NCBI GenBank assembly: GCA_947589085.1
Contig: CANPZD010000001.1
Coordinates: 272,583-306,472, forward strand
DNA length: 33,890 bases
Direction of reading: 5' to 3'
From: an uncultured Clostridia bacterium
GTDB taxonomy: Bacteria; Bacillota; Clostridia; Christensenellales; Borkfalkiaceae
A model generated the notes under the pieces. The model did not search any database and had not been told where the DNA came from. It was given only the letters and a program-made list of their open reading frames with translations. The position numbers and the translations under genes were made by a program. This document shows positions 28,308 through 33,890 of the stretch, piece by piece (position 1 is the first letter of the stretch; each line of letters opens with the position of its first letter).

Positions 28308-28349
28308 ATCAAAATTCCGCGCCCGCTTTTTGAATGCGGGCGCGGAATT
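28308..28349 (-). terminator. Intrinsic terminator of the aroK-gltX-thyA-folA operon
   Basis: A perfect 14-bp stem AATTCCGCGCCCGC/GCGGGCGCGGAATT with a 9-nt loop, followed on the minus strand by TTTTG. It starts 14 nt after the folA stop. Confidence 0.85.
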
Positions 28350-28362
28350 CAATCGCAGATTT

Positions 28363-28860
28363 TCAAAAAGATACGGGCGCGCGGTTGACGTAAGTACAAA
28401 AACGAATGGGATACCCGTTGTCGTCCTGCGGGTCGCTGATATGGACCAGCTCGAAACGCTCGTCGGCGTCGAGATCGGGCACGAATACGTCCGCGCCGCC
28501 GTCCGTCTCCACCTTTGTGACGAGCACCTCCGTGCAATACGGGATCAGCGTTCTGTACACGCTTGCCCCGCCGATGACATACACGTCGTCGGGCGGATAT
28601 TTTTTGATCTCCGCAAAAAGTTCTCCGAGATTATGAACGGTTATCACGTCCTCCCGGATATCTTCGGGGCAGAGCACCACGTTGATCCGGTTTTTGAGCG
28701 GTTTTCCGTTGGGAAAGGAACGCAGCGTGTTGCTTCCCATCACAACGACTTTCCCCAGCGTGGTCTCACGGAAAAATTGCATATCTTTCGGCAGCCGGAA
28801 CATCAGCGAATTGTTTTTCCCGACGCCCCATTTGCTATCCGCATGAAAAATTGCCCGCAT
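28363..28860 (-). CDS. folA: Dihydrofolate reductase
   Basis: 165 residues. It reduces dihydrofolate with NADPH, regenerating the cofactor used by the thymidylate synthase next to it. Motifs: GVGKNNSLMFRLPKDMQFFRETT (active-site loop, with Asp replacing the more common Glu/Asp position normally), VVMGSNTLRSFPNGKPLKNRINVVL and VYVIGGASVYRTLIPYC. The length is typical. ATG at 28858-28860, 6 nt after AAAGGAG, 12 nt after the thyA stop. It is last in the operon, followed by a strong terminator. Confidence 0.95.
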   Translation of the reverse strand: MRAIFHADSKWGVGKNNSLMFRLPKDMQFFRETTLGKVVVMGSNTLRSFPNGKPLKNRINVVLCPEDIREDVITVHNLGELFAEIKKYPPDDVYVIGGASVYRTLIPYCTEVLVTKVETDGGADVFVPDLDADERFELVHISDPQDDNGYPIRFCTYVNRAPVSF

Positions 28861-28872
28861 GATCCGCTCCTT

Positions 28873-29703
28873 TTACACCGCTACCGGGATCTTGGTTTCC
28901 AGCGGCGTGAATTCGTAATTTTCGAGGCGGAAAGAATCCACCGTAAAATCGTAAAAATTCGTGACCGTTTGGTCGATATGGAATGCCGGCGCCGGTTTCG
29001 GTTCGCGCGAAATCACCTCTTCCACAATGGGAATATGGCGGTCGTAGAGATGGGCGTCGGCAATGACGTGAACGAGTTCGCCCGCCTTCAGTCCGCTCAC
29101 CTGCGCAAACATGCAGAGCAGAACCGCATACTGCACGACGTTCCAATTATTCGCCGTGAGCATATCCTGCGACCGCTGATTCAGGATCGCATTCAGCGTA
29201 TCGCCGGATACGTTGAACGTTACGGAATAGGCGCACGGGTACAGATGCATTTCATGAAGATCCCGGAAATTATACAGATTCGTCATGATCCTGCGCGAAG
29301 CGGGATTGTGCTTCAGATCGAAAAGGACCCTGTCCACCTGATCGAATTCGCCCTCTTTGTACTTCGATTTCTGCGCAAGCTGATAGCCGTAGGCCTTGCC
29401 GATCGAACCGGATTCGTCCGCCCAGCTGTCCCAGATATGCGATTTCAGATCGTGAATATTGTTGCTCTTCTTCTGCCAGATCCACAGGATCTCGTCGATA
29501 CAGCTCTTGAACGCGGTCCGGCGGATCGTCTGGATCGGAAATTCTTCCTGCAAATTATAGCGGTTGACGATCGCAAACTTTTTGACCGTGTGCGCGGGAG
29601 TGCCGTCCTCCCAGCGCGGACGCACGTCGAGATCGGTATCCCAAACGCCGTGCGCAAGGATCTCCTTGCAATTTTCGATAAAGATCAGATCTGCTTTACT
29701 CAT
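28873..29703 (-). CDS. thyA: Thymidylate synthase ThyA
   Basis: 276 residues. It methylates dUMP to dTMP using methylene-tetrahydrofolate. The catalytic cysteine is Cys157 in HLYPCAYSVTFNV. The phosphate-binding ASRRI (about 135-139), NQRSQDM (175-181) and HVIADAHLYDRHI near the C terminus are typical. The stretch after QRSxD reads MLTANNWN instead of the common LG-x-PFN, a recognised sort of variation but worth noting. The ATG overlaps the gltX stop region by 8 nt and has GGGGAGG 6 nt upstream. It is paired with folA, as in many bacteria. Confidence 0.95.
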   Translation of the reverse strand: MSKADLIFIENCKEILAHGVWDTDLDVRPRWEDGTPAHTVKKFAIVNRYNLQEEFPIQTIRRTAFKSCIDEILWIWQKKSNNIHDLKSHIWDSWADESGSIGKAYGYQLAQKSKYKEGEFDQVDRVLFDLKHNPASRRIMTNLYNFRDLHEMHLYPCAYSVTFNVSGDTLNAILNQRSQDMLTANNWNVVQYAVLLCMFAQVSGLKAGELVHVIADAHLYDRHIPIVEEVISREPKPAPAFHIDQTVTNFYDFTVDSFRLENYEFTPLETKIPVAV

Positions 29704-31333
29704 TGACAGCCTCCCCGATCCTCGCGCGGACTTCCTGTTCTCCGAGGATCTGCATGATCGTCCAAAGATCCGGCGTATTCGCCTTGCCCGTCGTGGCGAT
29801 GCGCAGCACTTCCGCGACGTCCGCTACGCTTCCCTTATAGGTTTGCGGATTCTCCTTGTAATCCTTCATATCCGCCGCAAACCCGTGCGCGCCGGCGATC
29901 GCTTTGACCTTTCCGAACCAGATCTGCGCGTCGTCCGCAAAGCAATACGTTTCGAGAAATTCCGTGAGGATCGCTCTTTTTTCCCCGGGAGCGACGCGAT
30001 ATTCGTCCGTACGGGGCAGTCGCTCGAAAAAGTATGCGATGAAGTTCATCGCCTGCGAAGCGGTCGTAAAATCTTTTCTGCGCTTTTTCCCGCCGACGCC
30101 CATACACAAGGCGAGCGCGCGCAATAACTTCTCTTCGTCTGCAAAATATGCTTTTTGCGCTTCGGAGCCGAATTCTTCCGCCCAACCTTTCAGGAACGCC
30201 GCCATCTCTTCCTGCGAGAGTTTTGCAAGTTCGTTCTTCGAGATATCGTTGAGCTTATCGAGATCGAACAGCGCGCCGCTCTTGCCCATTTTCTCTACTT
30301 TGAAGGGAAATTCCGTGAGCGGAGCTTCCGGATTTTTGAGATACCATTCCTCGAAATTGGAATTCAGAAGCGTGAGCATATACACCTTGACCGCACGCGG
30401 GAAATAGCCCTCTTTCCGATAAAATTCGAGGGAAAGCTCGGGATCTTTGCGTTTGGAAAGTTTGCGGCGCGTTTCGCCGTCCTGTTTCATCAGAGAGCAG
30501 TTGTGCCCATAGCGGGGGCGCGCAAAACCCAGCGCGTCGAAAAGCTCGATATGAATGGGCAGGCTCGCTAACCATTCCTCTCCGCGGATCACAAGGGTCG
30601 TCCGCATGAAATGATCGTCGATCGCATGGGCGAAATGATACGTCGGAATGCCGTCCGACTTCAGGATCACGACGTCCTGATCGTTCTCGGTCACCGTGAT
30701 CTCCCCTTTCACCGCATCGCGGAATTTGATTTTATTTTCGGGATTTCCGAGCGAACGCAGGCGGATCACAAAAGGTTTTCCTGCGTCGAGGCGAGCATAG
30801 ATCTCCGCTTCGGAAAGGTCGCGGCAGCGGGCATATTTGCCGTAATAGCCGGGGATCTCCTTCTTCGCGGTCTGCTCCTCTCTGAGCGCCGCAAGCTCTT
30901 CCTCGGTGCAGAAACAGGGATACGCACGCCCTTCTTCAATGAGCCGCTTGGCAAAGGCACGGTAAATTTCCGCGCGCTGCCGCTGGTACCACGGCGCATA
31001 GGTTTCGTCGCCGCCGATCTCGGCTCCTTCGTCGAATTCGATATCAAAATAGTGCAGCGCCTTGATGACGGCCTCCACGGCTCCCTCCACTTTGCGTTTC
31101 AGATCCGTATCTTCGATCCTGAGATACAGAATTCCGCCGCTGCGGTGCGCGATGCGCTCGTTGGCGATTGCGGCAAAGAGATTGCCGAGATGAATAAATC
31201 CCGTCGGCGACGGCGCAAGACGCGTCACTTCCGCCTTTTCGGGAAGATCTCTCGGCGGATATTTTGCCTCGTAATCTTCAGGAGACGGATATTTCCCGGG
31301 CAAAAGCCGTTCCGCAAGTGCTTTCCAATTCAT
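29696..31333 (-). CDS. gltX: Glutamyl-tRNA synthetase
   Basis: 545 residues. Class I synthetase charging tRNA-Glu (and perhaps tRNA-Gln, to be amidated by GatCAB; no gat genes are in the window). The HIGH motif appears as HLGN in TRLAPSPTGFIHLGNL. RIEDTDLKRKVEGAVE is characteristic of bacterial GluRS, and the second signature is KLSKRKDPE (about 290). A 35-residue lead-in before TRLAPSPTG is longer than usual. ATG at 31331-31333 with AAGGAG upstream; it overlaps the aroK stop (ATGA), so the two are coupled. Confidence 0.95.
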   Translation of the reverse strand: MNWKALAERLLPGKYPSPEDYEAKYPPRDLPEKAEVTRLAPSPTGFIHLGNLFAAIANERIAHRSGGILYLRIEDTDLKRKVEGAVEAVIKALHYFDIEFDEGAEIGGDETYAPWYQRQRAEIYRAFAKRLIEEGRAYPCFCTEEELAALREEQTAKKEIPGYYGKYARCRDLSEAEIYARLDAGKPFVIRLRSLGNPENKIKFRDAVKGEITVTENDQDVVILKSDGIPTYHFAHAIDDHFMRTTLVIRGEEWLASLPIHIELFDALGFARPRYGHNCSLMKQDGETRRKLSKRKDPELSLEFYRKEGYFPRAVKVYMLTLLNSNFEEWYLKNPEAPLTEFPFKVEKMGKSGALFDLDKLNDISKNELAKLSQEEMAAFLKGWAEEFGSEAQKAYFADEEKLLRALALCMGVGGKKRRKDFTTASQAMNFIAYFFERLPRTDEYRVAPGEKRAILTEFLETYCFADDAQIWFGKVKAIAGAHGFAADMKDYKENPQTYKGSVADVAEVLRIATTGKANTPDLWTIMQILGEQEVRARIGEAVNE

Positions 31334-31839
31334 AAATTCTCCTTGTTGAATGCAAGAATCAATGCGTCCGCCGCGGCTTCGACCGACAAATTGTCGCAGT
31401 CCACGGTGAGATCCGCGTATTTTTCATAGAGCGGCGCGCGTTCCCGATACAGCTCGTCTAAGGTGGAAATATCCCCCCGCATCACAACGCCGCGCGCCGT
31501 AAAGTCCGGAATGCGTTTTTTGACGGTTTCCGCACCGATTTTCAGATAGACAACGGTTCCGATTTTTTTGAGGTGCGCCATGGCGTTCGGGCAATAGACG
31601 ACGCTGCCTCCGGTTGCGATCACGCAGCGGCTGACGTTCAGGCTGCCGTTTACGCGCGCTTCCGCCGCAAGAAATCCCTCCGTGCCGCGCCGTTCGATGA
31701 TTTCGGCAAGGGGCGCGCGCTCCGCTTCGCGGATCAGCGCGTCGCAGTCGAGAAACCGATAGCCGAGTTTTTTCGCGGCAACGGCTCCCGCCGTGCTTTT
31801 CCCGGACGACGGCATACCGATGAGAACGAGATTGTTCAT
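31330..31839 (-). CDS. aroK: Shikimate kinase
   Basis: 169 residues. It phosphorylates shikimate with ATP, the step before aroA. Walker A is GMPSSGKST (8-16). Shikimate-binding features follow: FLDCDALI, RRGTEGFLAAEA and ATGGSVV. Then come an R-x-x-x-Y lid-like DELYRERAPLYEKYADLTVD segment and a C-terminal helix. The ATG at 31837-31839 has no ribosome site; the consensus -10 ends 6 nt before it, so this operon promoter gives a leaderless message. It heads aroK-gltX-thyA-folA. Confidence 0.94.
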   Translation of the reverse strand: MNNLVLIGMPSSGKSTAGAVAAKKLGYRFLDCDALIREAERAPLAEIIERRGTEGFLAAEARVNGSLNVSRCVIATGGSVVYCPNAMAHLKKIGTVVYLKIGAETVKKRIPDFTARGVVMRGDISTLDELYRERAPLYEKYADLTVDCDNLSVEAAADALILAFNKENL

Positions 31840-31845
31840 AGGGTT

Positions 31846-31874
31846 ATTATAATATGGCGGGAAAAATTTGTCAA
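31846..31874 (-). promoter_or_regulatory. Consensus sigma-A promoter of the aroK operon (leaderless layout)
   Basis: On the minus strand: TTGACA (31874-31869), a 17-nt spacer, TATAAT (31851-31846), then AACCCT and the ATG. Perfect hexamers and spacing. Confidence 0.88.
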
Positions 31875-31945
31875 TCTTTCGGGCGGAAAACTCGCGTATG
31901 CTTCCATGTTTTCTTATTTTTTTCCGAAATTACCATGAAAAAAAC

Positions 31946-31974
31946 TTGAATTTTGCAGCGAGATATGTTATACT
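31946..31974 (+). promoter_or_regulatory. Sigma-A promoter of secG
   Basis: TTGAAT (31946-31951), a 17-nt spacer, TATACT (31969-31974). The leader is about 30 nt, with AAAGGA 11 nt before the ATG. Confidence 0.72.
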
Positions 31975-32011
31975 TGCATTTGTATTTCGGTCTAAAAGGA
32001 AAAAACGATCT

Positions 32012-32353
32012 ATGAACTTGCTTTCTATCGTATCAAATCTGCTCATTTCAGCCGATAAATTCTCCGGCAGTAACGCGTCTTACGCCGCATATCGCGCCAT
32101 TAGCCTTACATTCATCATTCTTATGGGCGTCGCGGCGATCGCAGCCATCGTGCTCGTCATGCTCACCCCCGGCAATTCGCAGGGTATCGACGCGCTCGGC
32201 GGTTCCAGCGAGACGTTTTACAGCAAAAACAAGGGCAGATCTTCCGAAGCCAAGCTCAAATTGGCCACATACATCTGTCTCGGCGTTCTGGCCGTCTTTG
32301 CGATCGTATTCTTTATTATTCAGATCCCCGCTATTTGGGGGCTGGCATCCTAA
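32012..32353 (+). CDS. secG: Protein translocase subunit SecG
   Basis: 113 residues from the ATG at 32012. SecG is the small third subunit of the SecYEG channel. There are two transmembrane helices (about 33-54 and 90-110) joined by the conserved loop PGNSQGIDALGGSSETFYSKNKGRS. The N-terminal 30 residues before the first helix are longer than in most SecG proteins, which have about 75-80 residues. The downstream neighbour is rnr, a classic secG-rnr(-smpB) arrangement. Confidence 0.93.
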   Translation: MNLLSIVSNLLISADKFSGSNASYAAYRAISLTFIILMGVAAIAAIVLVMLTPGNSQGIDALGGSSETFYSKNKGRSSEAKLKLATYICLGVLAVFAIVFFIIQIPAIWGLAS

Positions 32354-32382
32354 GGCCGGGGCGTTTTGATGCAAATGGAAAA

Positions 32383-32416
32383 CGGGTGAGCTTGCACATG
32401 CTTGCCCGCTTTTTTA
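32383..32416 (+). terminator. Terminator between secG and rnr
   Basis: A 9-bp stem CGGGTGAGC/GCTTGCCCG with two G-T pairs and a 7-nt loop, then CTTTTTTA. rnr begins 24 nt later without an obvious promoter of its own, so partial readthrough is likely. Confidence 0.78.
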
Positions 32417-32439
32417 TCTCGAAATAATCAGGAGTCAAC

Positions 32440-33890
32440 TTGAACGCAAAACAATCGCTGCTCGCAAATATCCGCAACGGAACATTTTTTCTTTGCACAG
32501 CCGGACAGATTGCCGAAAAGATCAAATTGAATCGGAAGGAGGCCTTTGCGCTCCGGGACATGCTCTATGCGCTGGTGCGGGAAGGCGAATTGCTCACGGA
32601 TTCCCGCGGCAGGTTCGGAACGGCCGCGCAATTCGGCGCAAAACAAGGCACGATCTCGGCAAACGAACGCGGTTTCGGCTTCTTTCTCCCCTCCGACGGC
32701 TCTCCCGATCTCTTTCTCCCCCACCGCGCCTTAAAGGGCGCCCTGCACGGCGACGTTGTACTCGCGGCATGCGTCGGCGAAGGCGACGAAGGAGAAGTCC
32801 TTGCGATCCTGTCGCACGGCGTCCGCGAACTTGTGGGCACATATTTTCGGGAACACAAAGCGGGTTACGTGCGCCCGGACGATAAAAAATTCGATGCGGA
32901 CATCTTTATTCCTGCGGGAAAAAGCAATCGCTGCCCCAACGGCGGCAAGGCGGTCGTTAAAATTACTTCTTATGAAGGGCGCACGCCGACGGGCGAGATC
33001 GCGGAAGTGCTCGGCCGGAGCGGCGATTTCTTTACCGAAGAACTCGCGCTCATCCGTTCGCACGATCTTCGCGAAGAATTCCCGGAACGCGTGCTCCGCG
33101 CCGCGGAAGAACAAGCGAGGCGGGATCCCGCAAAAAGCCTGAACGGCAGGATCGACCTCAGAAAACGATTGATCATTACGGTCGACGGCGAGGACACGCG
33201 CGATATCGACGACGCGATTTCTCTCACCGAAGAGAACGGCCTTTACAAACTCGGCGTGCACATTGCCGACGTCACTCACTACGTGTTGCAAAATTCGCCT
33301 TTGGACCGGGAAGCGTTTCAGCGCGGCACAAGCGTCTATTTTCCCGACCGCGTGCTTCCCATGCTCCCCCCCGCCCTCTCCAACGGGATCTGTTCGCTGA
33401 ACGAAGGGACGGATCGCCTCACGCTCTCCTGTTTTATCACCGTGGATCAAAACGGGAAAGTCATAGATAAAAACGTCGCCGAAACGGTCATTCGCTCCCG
33501 GCATCGCATGACCTACACCGACATACAGAAACTTTACGAAGGCGACGCGGCAACGGTCGGGCGGTATCCCGATCTCGTGGAGTTCGTGCGCCGCGCCATG
33601 AAATTGACGAAGATCCTCAAAAATGCGCAGATGCGCCGGGGCGGGATCGATCTCGACGTGAAAGAAACGAAGATCCTGTACAACGACGGAAAGATCGAGA
33701 TCCCGGATCACGCGCGCACGCTCGCCCATGAGATGATCGAACAATTCATGGTGCTCGCAAACGAATGCGTCGCCGCGCTCATGACGGAAAAGAACGTCCC
33801 CTTCGTTTATAGGGTCCATGAAAAGCCTTCCGAAGAAAAAGCCTCGGATTTTCGGGATTTTTTGAAGGAACTCGGCGTAACGCCGCGGTT
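32440..33890 (+). CDS. rnr: Ribonuclease R (3' end outside window)
   Basis: 483 codons are present and the frame is still open at the window end. The start is a TTG at 32440-32442, 5 nt after AGGAG; no ATG is better placed. The N-terminal winged-helix part is LNRKEAFALRDMLYALVREGEL. It is followed by cold-shock domains (ISANERGFGFFLPSDGSPDLFLP and TYFREHKAGYVRPDD) and the RNB catalytic domain with DGEDTRDIDDAI (249-260), whose aspartates bind Mg2+. LGVHIADVTHYV and FPDRVLPMLPPALSNGICSLN are RNase II/R hallmarks. The enzyme degrades structured RNA 3' to 5' and takes part in tmRNA quality control. Confidence 0.96.
   Translation, partial: MNAKQSLLANIRNGTFFLCTAGQIAEKIKLNRKEAFALRDMLYALVREGELLTDSRGRFGTAAQFGAKQGTISANERGFGFFLPSDGSPDLFLPHRALKGALHGDVVLAACVGEGDEGEVLAILSHGVRELVGTYFREHKAGYVRPDDKKFDADIFIPAGKSNRCPNGGKAVVKITSYEGRTPTGEIAEVLGRSGDFFTEELALIRSHDLREEFPERVLRAAEEQARRDPAKSLNGRIDLRKRLIITVDGEDTRDIDDAISLTEENGLYKLGVHIADVTHYVLQNSPLDREAFQRGTSVYFPDRVLPMLPPALSNGICSLNEGTDRLTLSCFITVDQNGKVIDKNVAETVIRSRHRMTYTDIQKLYEGDAATVGRYPDLVEFVRRAMKLTKILKNAQMRRGGIDLDVKETKILYNDGKIEIPDHARTLAHEMIEQFMVLANECVAALMTEKNVPFVYRVHEKPSEEKASDFRDFLKELGVTPR

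Noticed and set aside
1-33890. CRISPR arrays, tRNA, rRNA, insertion sequences, phage genes
   Set aside because: No regularly spaced repeats, cloverleaf sequences, rRNA motifs, transposase motifs or phage structural genes were seen on either strand.

Overview
This window looks like a stretch of core chromosome from a spore-forming anaerobic Clostridia-type Firmicute of moderate GC. A gut-type Christensenellales relative would fit, but that placement is inference. The evidence is: mother-cell sporulation genes yabP and yabQ with a sigma-E-like promoter; a WhiA/MurB cluster; DUF1540 and DUF1934 proteins; fermentative AdhE beside an [FeFe] hydrogenase; an NusG-independent Firmicutes-style Rho operon; and strong TTGACA-17-TATAAT promoters. 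There is no phage, transposon, CRISPR array, rRNA or tRNA. Genes are densely packed on both strands.

Layout, left to right. 1-1845 (minus): murB, a PHP hydrolase and the 5' end of whiA form one operon. 1842-3112 (minus): a membrane-anchored orphan solute-binding-like protein and a tiny cysteine-rich DUF1540 protein, separated by four hairpins. 3159-3706: rplI with its own promoter and terminator. 3776-7985 (minus): adhE, a terminator, then a group-B-like [FeFe] hydrogenase. 8081-10795 (minus): valS. 10789-13432 (plus): a three-gene NitT/TauT-type ABC importer. 13046-14338 (minus): a YkvI-like membrane protein whose reading frame runs 387 nt into the convergent permease gene. 14421-16547 (plus): an unusual PadR regulator carrying a long coiled coil and four transmembrane helices. 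16557-20016 (minus): the operon DUF1934, MBL hydrolase, rho, ROK kinase. 20012-22943: tyrA, a YgjP-like metallopeptidase and aroA, with the last two divergent and only 20 nt apart. 22912-23087 (minus): a small RNA candidate with its own promoter, long hairpin and terminator. 23256-23510 (plus): a small XRE regulator. 23592-26278 (minus): yabP, yabQ, divIC-like, ppx and an M50-like protease. 26387-28270 (minus): typA. 28308-31874 (minus): the operon aroK, gltX, thyA, folA. 31946-33890 (plus): secG and the 5' part of rnr.

Most genes serve housekeeping roles: cell wall, translation, aromatic amino acids, folate/dTMP, secretion, RNA decay and fermentation. The items most worth following up are these. 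(1) The unrecognised small RNA at 22912-23053. (2) The membrane-anchored PadR fusion. (3) A 9-5-9 inverted repeat found four times in intergenic DNA, one copy just upstream of padR; it may be an operator shared by padR, tyrA, yabP and others. (4) A recurrent leaderless layout in which the -10 hexamer ends exactly 6 nt before the ATG (aroA, aroK, the XRE gene), with near-leaderless variants at DUF1934 and yabP.

All functional calls come from reading motifs by eye. No database search or folding program was run.
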